The notes under the pieces are model-generated. The model saw only the letters and a list, made by a program, of their open reading frames with translations, was not told where the DNA came from and did not search any database. This document shows positions 37,091 to 46,583 of a DNA stretch of 64,000 bases, one piece after another. A program made the position numbers and the translations under genes. This DNA is from DATJGR01 sp041739525 (GTDB lineage Bacteria > Pseudomonadota > Gammaproteobacteria > Pseudomonadales > Azotimanducaceae), in contig JBGSNQ010000184.1 of assembly GCA_041739525.1 (NCBI GenBank), forward strand, positions 1 through 64,000, given 5' to 3'. The stretch's first letter is position 1. Each line of letters opens with the position of its first letter.

Positions 37091-39712
37091 ATGAAAACGA
37101 GCACTATCGAAGTCCGCGATCTTCTCTCGGTACTGAGTGTGCTGGGCGTTGAAAAGCGTATTGGGCTGGTCCCGGGCGTTGAGAGCGTGACGGTGAACTT
37201 CGCGGCGGCAAGCGCCACCGTGCGTTACGACGAGACGCGACTCAAGATCGCCGACATCAAGTCGGACGTGCGCCGACGCGGCTATGAATCGGGTGAAAAG
37301 CTAGCCAACCAAAATCTGGTCGAACCAAGACCCGCCGCTGGGCAAACATCTGCATCCGCGCCGGCCGCTGCGCGCCAGGATCTCACGCCGCCACTTACAC
37401 CCCCCGATGGCAGCGCGCTGACCCTAGCCGATGACCCGGCCACGGCACCTATTGCTCCCGCTAACGGTCTGCCTGAGGCGCCGCAGGGCGCGCCGCCAGC
37501 AACACCTAAAACAGCGGACTCGAAAGTTGATTCGACCGGTCCGACCGATGTTGCCGAAACACCGCCGGCTCCAGACGGCCATGCAGCCCACTCCGCGCCT
37601 GCCGCGATGCCGGCCACGATGGCGCATGAGATGGGTCACAGCGGAAAAGACTTGCCGGCGATGGTGCGCGACATGCGCAACCGTTTCTGGATCTGCCTGG
37701 CGTTTACTGTACCGATCTTCGTGTATGCACCGATGGGCGGGATGTGGCGCGCGCCAGCGCCGCCGTTTGGAATGGACCTCAATCTGTGGCTGTTCTTTTT
37801 CGCGAGCGCCGCGATTCTGTATCCGAGCTGGCCGTTCTTCGTCTCTGCGTGGCGCGCCGTCAGGAAGGGCACCCTCGGGATGGCGGCGCTGATCGTGTTG
37901 AGCGTCGGGACCGGCTATCTCTTCAGCGTCGGCACCACCTTTTTCTTCAAGGGAACCGGTCAGTTCTTCGAAGCCGTCTCCGTTCTGCTGGTTTTCATCC
38001 TACTGGGGCACTGGCTGGAGATGCGCGCCCGTGCGGGAGCATCGTCTGCCATTAAGGCGTTGATGGACCTCACGCCTGCGAAGGCCAACGTGATGCGCAA
38101 CGGCGCAGAGCTCGAAGTGCCGACGGCAGAGGTGTTGGCAGGCGAGATCGTCGTGATCCGGCCCGGCAACAAAATTCCGGTCGACGGTATGGTGGAAACC
38201 GGCGAATCACTGGTCGATGAGTCCATGCTCACCGGCGAATCGATGCCGGTGCAGAAGGGACCAGGCGCCACGGTGATCGGCGCGACCATCAACAAGAGCG
38301 GCAGCTTCAGCTACAAGGCAACGAAAGTAGGCGCCGACACGGCGCTCGCGCAGATCGTGAAGTTGGTGCAGGAGGCGCAGAACTCTAAAGCGCCGGCGCA
38401 ACTACTGGCGGACAAGGCGGCGCAATGGCTGGTGATTGCCGCGATCGTCATTGGGCTCGCGACCTTTGGCGTGTGGTTCTGGTGGATCGGACAACCGCTG
38501 CTGTTCGCGGTGACATTGACCATCACCGTGTTCGTGATCGCGTGCCCGGATGCATTGGGACTCGCGACGCCGATGGCCGTCATGGTGAGCACCGGCCTAG
38601 GTGCGACCAACGGCATTCTGTTCAAGAACGCCTCGGCCCTCGAAGACGCCACCAAACTCAACGTCATCATCTTCGACAAGACCGGCACGCTGACCGTCGG
38701 CCAGCCGGAAGTGGTCGAGATCGTGACGGCAGACGGCGTCACCGAGGACGTCGTGCTGACTGCCGCGGCGGCCGTGGAGCAGGGTTCCGCTCACCCGCTG
38801 GCGCAGGCGATCGTGCGCCGCGCGGCCGACCTCACTGTCGTCGCCCCCACAGGATTCGAAAGCCTCGACGGCATGGGCGCACGCGCGGAGACCGCCGACG
38901 GAACCGTGTTCCTCGGCAACCGTCTGTTGATGGATAAGCAAAAGCTCGCGCTCGGCCCTCTCGAAGCGGAAGCCAACCGAATGCAGGGAGACGGCCGTAC
39001 CGTAGTGCACGTGTCGCAGGCGGCGCGGGTAATTGGCCTCATCGCCATCGCGGATGCGGTCAGGCCCACCGCCAAGGCGGCGGTCGCAAAGTTGCGTGAA
39101 CAAAAGATCGAAGTGGTGATGCTCACCGGTGACAACGCGGTCACGGCCAAACGCATCGCCGCGGATCTCGGCATCGACAACGTGTTGGCCGACGTACTAC
39201 CGGCACAGAAAGCGGAGAAGGTGAAGCAGTTGCAGTCCACGGGCAAGCGGGTCGGCATGGTGGGCGACGGCGTCAACGATGCACCCGCGCTCACCCAGGC
39301 GAACGTGGGCTTTGCCATTGGCGCCGGCACCGATGTCGCAATGGAAAGCGCCGATGTAGTGCTGATGAAAAGCGATCCCTATGACATCGTCGCGGCGATC
39401 GAACTGTCGCGCGCGACGTTGCGAAAGATGCACCAGAACCTTTGGTGGGCAGTCGGCTACAACGCGATCGCGTTTCCACTCGCGGCGGGCGTGTTCTATC
39501 CATTTGTGCTAAGTCCCGAGGTCGCCGCACTGTCGATGTCGGGCAGCACCCTCGTGGTGGCGATCAACGCACTGATGTTAAAACGCACCAAGCTGGTCGG
39601 CATTCGGCAGCACGGCAACGCTGCCGCACACGGAACTGGCCATGCGTCGGTCGCAGCGGAACGCGCTGCAGTGCCGGCGCTCGAGGAGGACTCGCCGTGT
39701 TGCAAGCCATAG
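37091..39712 (+). CDS. Heavy-metal P1B-type ATPase with CPD transmembrane motif
   Basis: 873 residues. An N-terminal CxxC-less HMA domain (1-65) is joined by a long Pro/Ala linker with a His-rich tract (GHAAHSAPAAMPATMAHEMGH) to a complete P1B core. Core features are TGES (MLTGESMPVQ), phosphorylation Asp529 in DKTGTLTVGQ, the HP motif GSAHPLAQAI, and MVGDGVNDAPAL. The metal-site motif in the sixth helix is CPDALGLATP (Cys485-Pro-Asp487) instead of CPC, SPC or CPH, so the cation specificity is not that of classical CopA. It ends in SPCCKP, a possible metal-binding tail. A MerR gene overlaps its 3' end. A Cu/Ag role is inferred from neighbours only. Confidence 0.88.
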   Translation: MKTSTIEVRDLLSVLSVLGVEKRIGLVPGVESVTVNFAAASATVRYDETRLKIADIKSDVRRRGYESGEKLANQNLVEPRPAAGQTSASAPAAARQDLTPPLTPPDGSALTLADDPATAPIAPANGLPEAPQGAPPATPKTADSKVDSTGPTDVAETPPAPDGHAAHSAPAAMPATMAHEMGHSGKDLPAMVRDMRNRFWICLAFTVPIFVYAPMGGMWRAPAPPFGMDLNLWLFFFASAAILYPSWPFFVSAWRAVRKGTLGMAALIVLSVGTGYLFSVGTTFFFKGTGQFFEAVSVLLVFILLGHWLEMRARAGASSAIKALMDLTPAKANVMRNGAELEVPTAEVLAGEIVVIRPGNKIPVDGMVETGESLVDESMLTGESMPVQKGPGATVIGATINKSGSFSYKATKVGADTALAQIVKLVQEAQNSKAPAQLLADKAAQWLVIAAIVIGLATFGVWFWWIGQPLLFAVTLTITVFVIACPDALGLATPMAVMVSTGLGATNGILFKNASALEDATKLNVIIFDKTGTLTVGQPEVVEIVTADGVTEDVVLTAAAAVEQGSAHPLAQAIVRRAADLTVVAPTGFESLDGMGARAETADGTVFLGNRLLMDKQKLALGPLEAEANRMQGDGRTVVHVSQAARVIGLIAIADAVRPTAKAAVAKLREQKIEVVMLTGDNAVTAKRIAADLGIDNVLADVLPAQKAEKVKQLQSTGKRVGMVGDGVNDAPALTQANVGFAIGAGTDVAMESADVVLMKSDPYDIVAAIELSRATLRKMHQNLWWAVGYNAIAFPLAAGVFYPFVLSPEVAALSMSGSTLVVAINALMLKRTKLVGIRQHGNAAAHGTGHASVAAERAAVPALEEDSPCCKP

Positions 39713-40260
39713 AGCGCAAAGGCCAGAACAGATTCCACGTTGCTGAACTCGCACGTCGAGCTGGGGTCACGCCGGCCACTGTTCGATACTACGCACGAGT
39801 GGGCTTGCTGGACCCTGGCCGAGAAGCGCACAACGGATATCGCTGCTTCTCCGCGTCTGATTTGCAACGGCTCAGTCTTATTCGTCAAGCCCAGGCGCTT
39901 GGGCTGACGATTGGCGACGTCAAAGCAGTGCTCGAAACGATTGAGACCGGTGCGTCGCCCCGTCACCAGGTGAGATCCTTGATCGCGCAGCGACTGGCCG
40001 GTATCCAACGGACCATCGCCAAACTTCTCGCGACACAAAATCGAATCGAGCGCGCCTTATCGGGCTCGTCCGCAGATAGACCACTAGACGGAGCTTTGTT
40101 TTGCCGTTTGATCGAGCAACTAGAAACGATCGACGATGCTCCGCAAGTCACCAAGCGAAACCGTGAATTCAAGCAGAACCGGATACCACCGTCAGTTCGT
40201 CCCGCAAATCAGACGCGTAGCTTCGCAGGTGTACTCACTTTGCAGGAATCGGCTCCGTGA
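39697..40260 (+). CDS. MerR-family transcriptional regulator
   Basis: 187 residues from GTG 39697 with GAGGAGGA 7 bases upstream; it overlaps the ATPase end by 16 bases. Classic MerR helix-turn-helix and wing: RFHVAELARRAGVTPATVRY then YARVGLLDPGREAHNGYRCF. A coiled dimerisation helix follows. The C-terminus lacks the CueR pair Cys-x7-Cys; only one Cys is visible (LFCRLIEQL), so the ligand is not assignable. It likely controls the upstream ATPase operon and is coupled to the next gene. Confidence 0.87.
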   Translation: MLQAIERKGQNRFHVAELARRAGVTPATVRYYARVGLLDPGREAHNGYRCFSASDLQRLSLIRQAQALGLTIGDVKAVLETIETGASPRHQVRSLIAQRLAGIQRTIAKLLATQNRIERALSGSSADRPLDGALFCRLIEQLETIDDAPQVTKRNREFKQNRIPPSVRPANQTRSFAGVLTLQESAP

Positions 40261-41030
40261 GTCGCAAGAAGTCGACGCACGGTCTTGGCCGCAAGGGATA
40301 CAAGAAATCACTCAGGACGCTACAGGTCGAACTGGTCAAGTTGCAGCGCCACTTGATCAAGTTCGATCAAAAAATACTACTTCTGTTCGAGGGACGAGAC
40401 GCCGCAGGTAAGGACGGCGTCATCAAACGCATCACTCAACATCTGAGTCCTCGCGAAACCCGCATCGTCGCTCTGGGGAAGCCATCCGATCGCGACCAAG
40501 CCGCTTGGTATTTTCAGCGCTACGTGTCGCATCTGCCGGTGGCGCCGGAGTTAGCGCTGTTCAACCGTAGCTGGTACAACCGCGCCGGAGTCGAGATCGT
40601 CATGGGATTCTGCACAGACTCGGAATATCGAATGTTCCTGAGCCAGGTGGTTCCGTTCGAGCAGCTATTGGTCGCTTCCGGCATCCAGCTTTTTAAGTAC
40701 TACCTCGACATCTCAAAGGACGAACAAGTGCGCCGTCTCACAGCACGTCGGGAAGACCCATTGACGCAATGGAAATCCAGTCCTATCGATGACGTCGCGG
40801 TGAAGCACTGGGATGACTACAGCAAGGCGCGCGATCGCATGTTGTCCGCGACGCATAGTGAGGTGGCGCCGTGGATCATCGTGCAGGCCGACGATAAGCG
40901 ACAAGCGCGGTTGAACATCATTCGGCACCTCATGTCGCGCGTCGAGTGTCCGGACAAGGACGAACACGCCGCGACACCCGACCCAGGCATCATAGATGGG
41001 TACCGTGAGTCATCTCGACTGTCCGCGTGA
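40257..41030 (+). CDS. ppk2: Polyphosphate kinase 2 family protein
   Basis: 257 residues from GTG 40257, whose GTGA overlaps the MerR stop. Walker A LLLFEGRDAAGKDGVIKRI and lid/Walker B regions LFNRSWYNRAGVEIVMGF and YYLDISKDEQVRRL are the PPK2 signatures; WKSSPIDDVAVKHWDDYSKA is the conserved C-terminal part. PPK2 enzymes phosphorylate nucleoside di- or monophosphates from polyphosphate, or the reverse. Polyphosphate also chelates metals and supports metal efflux, which may explain its place in this operon. Confidence 0.9.
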   Translation: MSRKKSTHGLGRKGYKKSLRTLQVELVKLQRHLIKFDQKILLLFEGRDAAGKDGVIKRITQHLSPRETRIVALGKPSDRDQAAWYFQRYVSHLPVAPELALFNRSWYNRAGVEIVMGFCTDSEYRMFLSQVVPFEQLLVASGIQLFKYYLDISKDEQVRRLTARREDPLTQWKSSPIDDVAVKHWDDYSKARDRMLSATHSEVAPWIIVQADDKRQARLNIIRHLMSRVECPDKDEHAATPDPGIIDGYRESSRLSA

Positions 41031-41246
41031 TTGAACCTTGTCGCTCGCGGACCTTAGTGAAATGACAACGTGCCGGAGACTCCGCCATCGGAAAGTCGAA
41101 CGGAGTTGAAGAGACTGAGCTGATCCGTCAGCGAGGTCCGTGATGGACACGGATTCCAAATCCGTCAACTCGTCAAACTCAAAGCCCAATGCACCCATTG
41201 CGTCGACGTCGAACCATTTCAAGCACACCTAAGGCATCCGCAATTG

Positions 41247-41822
41247 CTAGTATTCGTAGCGCAGTATCGGGTCCGTTAGGCCCGCCTTGGAGGTGTGATC
41301 CCGGTGCTCCTGCTGTCGACGATGAATGCGGAAAATCATTTGTCGATGCTTTTCGCCGATCCAGTCCTCACGGCTCAGATGAGCATCCTTCCCGCGAAGT
41401 TGTTCCTGTTGCTCGCGGTATTCGCGAAACTCCCGGTAACCGTCCAGTTCGTGTTTGACGTCTTGAATCACCAGTTCTGCCATCAGCGCATCATCCAGGA
41501 ACCCCAGACCGGGGATCGTGTCTGGGATCATGTCGGCGGGTTCAGCAAAGTAGCTGATCGCCGCCCTGATGCGTCGTCGATCTTTCTCCTCGAGTGGCCA
41601 CTCTGCGTCTTCGAGCATCGCGACTAGAGTTCCGAGGTCGTCCAGGCGCATCCGGACGTACTCGGGTACCCTTGCCTTCTTGCTCTCTACCAACAGTCGC
41701 CGAACGCATTCGACGAGGTCCTTTTCTTCCCGCTTCTCGTTTCGTCGCCAGGTGGCATCCATGACTTCGCGAAAATAGCGCAAGTCATCGTCGCCCAAAT
41801 CGAGTTCGACTTTTAATGGCAT
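41247..41822 (-). CDS. DUF1232 (YkvA-like) domain protein
   Basis: 191 residues from ATG 41822, with GAAGGAGG upstream. The DUF1232 core AISYFAEPADMIPDTIPG then LGFLDDALM is clear. The N-terminal 90 residues are helical and charged (LDLGDDDLRYFREVMDATW). DUF1232 proteins have a short hydrophobic hairpin and are of unknown role. The segment between this gene and PPK2 (41031-41246) has no supported gene. Confidence 0.75.
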   Translation of the reverse strand: MPLKVELDLGDDDLRYFREVMDATWRRNEKREEKDLVECVRRLLVESKKARVPEYVRMRLDDLGTLVAMLEDAEWPLEEKDRRRIRAAISYFAEPADMIPDTIPGLGFLDDALMAELVIQDVKHELDGYREFREYREQQEQLRGKDAHLSREDWIGEKHRQMIFRIHRRQQEHRDHTSKAGLTDPILRYEY

Positions 41823-42139
41823 TCTAGCCTCCTTCAGGTAAGACGGTCGGCTGTAGTGGCGCATTCGACGCGATCGATCCATCTACACGTTGCGGCGTCA
41901 CTCTTTCCAGAACCCGATGTAGAACCTGTGCCTCGCACACAGGTCAAGCCTTCTTGAGCTTCGCAATTTTGTTGACCGTCCCCCCCACTGCCGAAGCGTC
42001 TGCGTTACGGGCTGATTGGGATCGTTTGCACCCAGCCGTAGGAAATGTCTGGCGACCGTCCGACCGCAAATGACCTAGGCACGCTCGAGTATTGGCGTGA
42101 CGCTGATTGCTGTGTGGACGCATTGAAGGAGCACTACCG

Positions 42140-42592
42140 GTGTCCAAGTATTCTAAATTTGGTGCGATGATCGCTACAGCAACGGTCATCATGCTGGGTT
42201 TGATGTATCTGAACACGTACCAGATGGACCATGTCTTCTGGAGCGAAACGCGCGCCTACATGGCGCTTGTCATGGGCGCCACGATGGCGATCGTGATGTT
42301 GGCGTTCATGCTGAACATGTACACGGATAAGGCGCTTAATGCCGGTATTATCGTTGCCAGCATCGCGATATTTGCAGTCGCGCTTTATCTCGTACGGAGT
42401 CAGCAGACCGTTGACGACATTTCCTATATGAAAGCAATGATTCCGCATCACTCGATTGCAATTCTGACCAGCGAACGCGCGCACATTTCCGATCCGCGCG
42501 TGAGAAAACTCGCCGACGGCATCATCGAGGCGCAGCGCGAAGAAATTGGAGAAATGAAGGCGTTAGTTCGGGACCTCGAGAGCAAACCCTAA
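42140..42592 (+). CDS. DUF305 membrane protein
   Basis: 150 residues from GTG 42140 with AAGGAG 9 bases upstream. Three membrane segments (GAMIATATVIMLGLMYLNTY; YMALVMGATMAIVMLAFML; AGIIVASIAIFAVALYLV) precede the DUF305 motif DISYMKAMIPHHSIAILTSE, with the paired His, and RVRKLADGIIEAQREEIGEM. This membrane-anchored variant is typical of copper and silver loci. It is separated from the DUF1232 gene by a divergent promoter region. Confidence 0.85.
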   Translation: MSKYSKFGAMIATATVIMLGLMYLNTYQMDHVFWSETRAYMALVMGATMAIVMLAFMLNMYTDKALNAGIIVASIAIFAVALYLVRSQQTVDDISYMKAMIPHHSIAILTSERAHISDPRVRKLADGIIEAQREEIGEMKALVRDLESKP

Positions 42593-42828
42593 GACCGATG
42601 TCCAGGAGCCGTGCGGCTACCTACGTTTCGACTCCGAGACCGTCGCCTCGTCGAACCGCTTTCTTCGCAAGATGCCCTCGATTGCCGGCATGTTCACGCC
42701 GCGCGCATGTAGCGATCGACCGCTGCGAGGCAGCTCATATGCCGTCTTGGAGTTGCTTGAGATCGAGCGAGGAATCCGCCACATGACCAATCCATGCACG
42801 CAGCTGCAGGCGTTAGTAAAGCGCTCAA

Positions 42829-43275
42829 GTGATGTCCAGTCGCTTTGCATCTACATCTCGATCGGACCACACTACGCGAGTGAAACAGCACCGCTCCATC
42901 GTCGCCTTCTTGCTCATCCTCGCGGTGCCGTATTCAACGGCTGCGGCGATGGCCGAAGGGTTGCGATGTCATCACGAAGGCCTCGGTGCTTTGAGCGGAC
43001 CTGCTGTAATGATGCATCACGACCACGCCGCGATGATGCATGTAGACCACGCGGGAGCGCAGGCGTCGAGCAAGGGTGACTGCCACATCAAATGTGGTTG
43101 CGCCGGTCACTGCGCCAGCGGCGGTGGCACCGCGGGGTTGGCGTTGAACCTCGTTGTAATCGCCCAAATCGACAACGTCGATCAAACTGACGGCTCGTAC
43201 CAACGCTTCCTTTCGGATCCACTACGAATCCCGCTTTTCCGACCTCCCATCGCGGCGTTGCAAAGCGCCGCCTGA
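42829..43275 (+). CDS. CopL-like His/Cys-rich exported protein
   Basis: Up to 148 residues; the start is uncertain (GTG/ATG at 42829-42832, or GTG 42880 just before the signal peptide IVAFLLILAVPYSTAAAMA). The mature part has clusters typical of CopL-like metal-binding proteins: RCHHEG, MMHHDHAAMMHVDHAG and CHIKCGCAGHCASGGG. The ending PLRIPLFRPPIAAL is also typical. CopL genes precede copper-resistance operons in Xanthomonadales and affect their copper response. Here it precedes the efflux lipoprotein and multicopper oxidase genes. Confidence 0.6.
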   Translation: MMSSRFASTSRSDHTTRVKQHRSIVAFLLILAVPYSTAAAMAEGLRCHHEGLGALSGPAVMMHHDHAAMMHVDHAGAQASSKGDCHIKCGCAGHCASGGGTAGLALNLVVIAQIDNVDQTDGSYQRFLSDPLRIPLFRPPIAALQSAA

Positions 43276-43394
43276 GTTTCTTCCGCCGTCGTTGAGACGG
43301 CCAAAGACATCCTCCGGTATCCAACTGTCGACCTACTAGTGGGCGGCGGCGCTTGGTTTCGTCGAAGACAGATTTCATTTCGACGGAGATCGAT

Positions 43395-44864
43395 GTGGCC
43401 TTTCCCCTACAACGCGCGCTGGTCGCGCTGGCTGCGATTGCGGTCGCCGGCTGTACGACTGTTCCGGCGGATCGCGGATATTCAGATGTCCGCCAACAAT
43501 CCACGGACCGCGGGCTACCTCTGCCGGATGACGTCAACGCGGATCGATCGACGTTCGTCAGCGAGATTCTCGCGCACCCTCTAACTGCAGACGATGCGCT
43601 TCGCATGGCGTTTGCCAATAACCCGCACGTTCAGATCGAGTACGCACGACTGGGGCTCAGTGCTGCGGAGGTCGTTCGGGCTGGGCGGCTCAGCAACCCA
43701 ACGTTGGCCGCGAGCTGGCAATCATCGAGTGCGTCGGGGGACGCTGATCGCTACACCTTCGGTCTGACCCAGAATTTTGCCGAGCTGCTGCTTCTCTCGG
43801 CGCGCACGTGCTTTTCAAAAGGTGAGTTCGAGCGCGCAAAGCTCGACGTCACGCAAGCGTTGCTGGATCTCGCGGCCAGCGTGCAGTCCGCCTACTACGC
43901 AGCGGTTGGGGCTCATCAGGTGGCAGCGATGCGCGAACGTGTCGCTGCCGCAGCGACCGCGACCGCCGCGCTTTCTCAACGATTCAAAGATGCCGGTAAC
44001 ACCACGGCGTTGGAACTCGCGATGCAGGAAGCCGCCGCGAGCGAAGCAATGCTCGAGCAGGAGCGGGCCGATCTCGAGGTCAGCCGCACAGAAAGCATGC
44101 TGAATGAACTGATGGGACTCGACGCAGCGGCGCAATGGAACATCGCCGATTCGCTACCGATGCCCGTGAGAGAAGAGGACTCTCTTGACGCGCTGCAAAC
44201 GCTCGCGCTGGCGCGCGCCGATCTGGACTCCGACCGACGCGCGGTCGTACTGCTCGAAGACGCACTGGGCTTGACGCGCAGCTATCGCTTCATCGGCGAT
44301 GTTGAGGTTGGCGCACAGTACGAACGCGATACAGACCGCAATCGTCTCATCGGTCCTTCCCTGTCGCTGCAGCTACCCCTCTTCAACCAGGGTCAGGCCG
44401 CAATGTTGCGCGCCGAGTCGCTGCTCGATGCTGCGCGCGCCGAAGTTCGTGCAAAAGAGATCGAGATCTCCAATGCAGTTGGCGCCGCCAACGAACGCGT
44501 GCTGGCGATGCGTCGACGAATCGATCGTCTCAGGAACGAGACGATTCCGCTGCGCGAGCAGATCGTCGCGCGGATGCAGGAACAGCAGAACTACATGCTC
44601 GTCGACATATTCGATCTGCTGCGTACGAAGCAAGACGAATACAACACCTATCAGCAGTACGTGGAATCGGTGAGCGCCTATTGGCTGGCGCGCGTCGACC
44701 TTGCGCACGCGGTGGGCAGCCGTCTGCCGAGCGACGACCTGATCGGCGCAGCCATCGTAGCTCCCGATCTGCAAACGCAACCTTCAACAAGTCCCAACGC
44801 AACGCCGGCGGATGCGTTGGATTCCCCCTCGATCCCGCCGGACCACAACTACCACGGAGAATGA
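43395..44864 (+). CDS. TolC/CusC-family outer-membrane efflux lipoprotein
   Basis: 489 residues from GTG 43395 with GGAG 7 bases upstream. A lipoprotein signal (LVALAAIAVAGC) gives lipidated Cys. Two outer-membrane-factor repeats follow, with RLSNPTLAASWQSSSASGD, ALELAMQEAAASEAMLEQE and GPSLSLQLPLFNQGQAAMLR in the usual places. Such proteins form the outer-membrane channel of CusCBA-type or other tripartite pumps. No RND pump or membrane-fusion gene is nearby. The stop overlaps the next start (ATGA). Confidence 0.85.
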   Translation: MAFPLQRALVALAAIAVAGCTTVPADRGYSDVRQQSTDRGLPLPDDVNADRSTFVSEILAHPLTADDALRMAFANNPHVQIEYARLGLSAAEVVRAGRLSNPTLAASWQSSSASGDADRYTFGLTQNFAELLLLSARTCFSKGEFERAKLDVTQALLDLAASVQSAYYAAVGAHQVAAMRERVAAAATATAALSQRFKDAGNTTALELAMQEAAASEAMLEQERADLEVSRTESMLNELMGLDAAAQWNIADSLPMPVREEDSLDALQTLALARADLDSDRRAVVLLEDALGLTRSYRFIGDVEVGAQYERDTDRNRLIGPSLSLQLPLFNQGQAAMLRAESLLDAARAEVRAKEIEISNAVGAANERVLAMRRRIDRLRNETIPLREQIVARMQEQQNYMLVDIFDLLRTKQDEYNTYQQYVESVSAYWLARVDLAHAVGSRLPSDDLIGAAIVAPDLQTQPSTSPNATPADALDSPSIPPDHNYHGE

Positions 44865-45178
44865 TGATGAAGACCCACACGAACGCGCTCGTCCTCGTGC
44901 TGTCGTTGGCCCTGCCACTCGTAGCGCATGCCCACGGTCACAACGTGGACTGCGAAACGCATGGCATGGACATGTCGAAGATGTCCGCTGAAGAACAAAA
45001 GGCGTTCAAAGACCAGTGCGAGGCTCAGAAGCACGGTCAGGACGCCTGCGACATGAGTGGCACGGACATGTCGAAGATGTCGGCCGCAGACCAACAGAAA
45101 ATGATGGCGCAGTGCCCAAAGCACGACGCGCCAGCTGCCCCTGCTGTTGCACCCAGCGCGCCAAAGGGAGGCTCCTGA
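44861..45178 (+). CDS. Small Met/His-rich periplasmic protein
   Basis: 103-105 residues; three consecutive ATG codons (44861, 44864, 44867) allow alternative starts, and the third is best spaced from GGAG. A signal peptide (ALVLVLSLALPLVAHA) is followed by HGHNVDCETHG and two copies of the repeat MDMSKMSAEEQ / TDMSKMSAADQ, each followed by a Cys (DQCEA, AQCPKH). It is a likely copper-binding periplasmic protein. Its stop overlaps the multicopper oxidase start (TGATG). Confidence 0.75.
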   Translation: MMMKTHTNALVLVLSLALPLVAHAHGHNVDCETHGMDMSKMSAEEQKAFKDQCEAQKHGQDACDMSGTDMSKMSAADQQKMMAQCPKHDAPAAPAVAPSAPKGGS

Positions 45179-46572
45179 TGGTCGCGAGACGCTCGTTGCT
45201 CAGCGCGTTTTCCGCGCTGACAACCCTTCCACTGTTCAGTTCTGTCCGCGCGGCTGGACCGAGTGACAAGGAGATGAGTGAAGGCGGACCGCAGCGGCGC
45301 GGAGAAGCCGCTCGCGTTCCGGTCGTCACGCCTAACGGGCGCACGCTGCCGTGGAAGTGGGTGGATGGCGCAAAGGAATTCCACCTCGTTGCAGAGGAGG
45401 TCGACCATGAATTTGCGCCGGGATGTGTCGCCAAGTGTTGGGGCTACAACGGATCCACGCCAGGTCCAACGATCGAAGCCGTCGAAGGCGATCGGGTACG
45501 CATCCTCGTCACCAATCACCTCAAGGAATGGACCACGGTGCATTGGCACGGCTTGATCCTGCCCAACGGAATGGACGGCGTCGGAGGCCTGAATCAGCCG
45601 GACATCAAACCGGGGGAGACCTACGCCTACGAGTTCACGTTGAAGCAAGCCGGAACGCATATGTACCACCCGCACGCAGATGAAATGGTGCAGATGGCGT
45701 TCGGCATGATGGGGTTCTTCATCATCCACCCGAAGGAAGCTGAACCAGAACCTGTCGATCGCGACTTCGCGATCATGCTGCACAACTGGGCGCTACACCC
45801 GGGGACGTATCGTCCTGATCCTGCAGTGATGCAGGAGTTCGATCTGTGGACCTTCAACAGCAAGGTGTTTCCCGCGACGGCCCCGATCGTCGTGCGCCTC
45901 AACCAGCGCGTCAGGATCCGCATCGGCAACTTGTCGATGTGGAACCACCCGATCCACATTCACGGCCATAAGTTCTGGGTCACCGGCAGCGACGGAGACC
46001 GGTGGCCGAAGTCGGCGTGGCGTAGCGAGGTGACCGAGACTGTCGGCGTCGGCCAGATGCGCGATTTCGAGTTCGTCGCTGATAACCCCGGTGATTGGGC
46101 GTTCCACTGCCATATGGCGCATCACACGATGAACGCGATGGGCCATGCCGTAGCCAATCCGACCGGTGTTGATCAAAGCGGTGTTGAAAAGGACATCCGT
46201 TCAATGCTGCCGGGTTACATCGCGATGGGTAAGGACGGCATGGCGGAACACGGCGAACACCTCGCAATGGGACTGCAGGGTCCTGAGAACACGTTACCGA
46301 TGATGACCGGCAAGGGTCCGTTCGGTTCGATCGAAATGGGCGGCATGTTCACGGTGCTCAAGGTCCGCGACGGTCTTGCCGCGGATGACTACAAGGATCC
46401 GGGCTGGTATCGGCACCCGCCAGGGACGGTCGCCCGCAAGGTCGCGTTCGATCCCGCGTACGCGGTGCCAGACTCGATGAGCGGTATGCACCACGACGGA
46501 CACTCGATGGGCGACATGCCCGGAATGGACATGAAGGATATGGACATGTCCGGCATGAATCACGGCGGTTAA
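45178..46572 (+). CDS. copA: Multicopper oxidase, copper-resistance type
   Basis: 464 residues from ATG 45178 (GGGAGG upstream). All copper ligands are present: HWHG (122-125), HMYHPH (161-166), HPIHIH (257-262) and HCHMAHHTMNAM (310-321). The N-terminus has a twin-Arg-like signal (VARRSLLSAFSALTTLPLF). At 464 residues it is shorter than classical CopA and has a Met-rich tail (GMDMKDMDMSGMNHGG), which fits a periplasmic cuprous oxidase. It oxidises Cu(I) in the periplasm. The symbol is by role; the P-type ATPase downstream is a different protein often given the same name. Confidence 0.9.
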   Translation: MVARRSLLSAFSALTTLPLFSSVRAAGPSDKEMSEGGPQRRGEAARVPVVTPNGRTLPWKWVDGAKEFHLVAEEVDHEFAPGCVAKCWGYNGSTPGPTIEAVEGDRVRILVTNHLKEWTTVHWHGLILPNGMDGVGGLNQPDIKPGETYAYEFTLKQAGTHMYHPHADEMVQMAFGMMGFFIIHPKEAEPEPVDRDFAIMLHNWALHPGTYRPDPAVMQEFDLWTFNSKVFPATAPIVVRLNQRVRIRIGNLSMWNHPIHIHGHKFWVTGSDGDRWPKSAWRSEVTETVGVGQMRDFEFVADNPGDWAFHCHMAHHTMNAMGHAVANPTGVDQSGVEKDIRSMLPGYIAMGKDGMAEHGEHLAMGLQGPENTLPMMTGKGPFGSIEMGGMFTVLKVRDGLAADDYKDPGWYRHPPGTVARKVAFDPAYAVPDSMSGMHHDGHSMGDMPGMDMKDMDMSGMNHGG

Positions 46573-46583
46573 AGGAAACAACG

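Noticed and set aside
41010..41228. 72-codon minus-strand frame with acidic leader-like sequence resembling a peptide precursor
   Set aside because: No ribosome-binding site, no modification enzyme nearby, and the C-terminal part has no core-peptide character.
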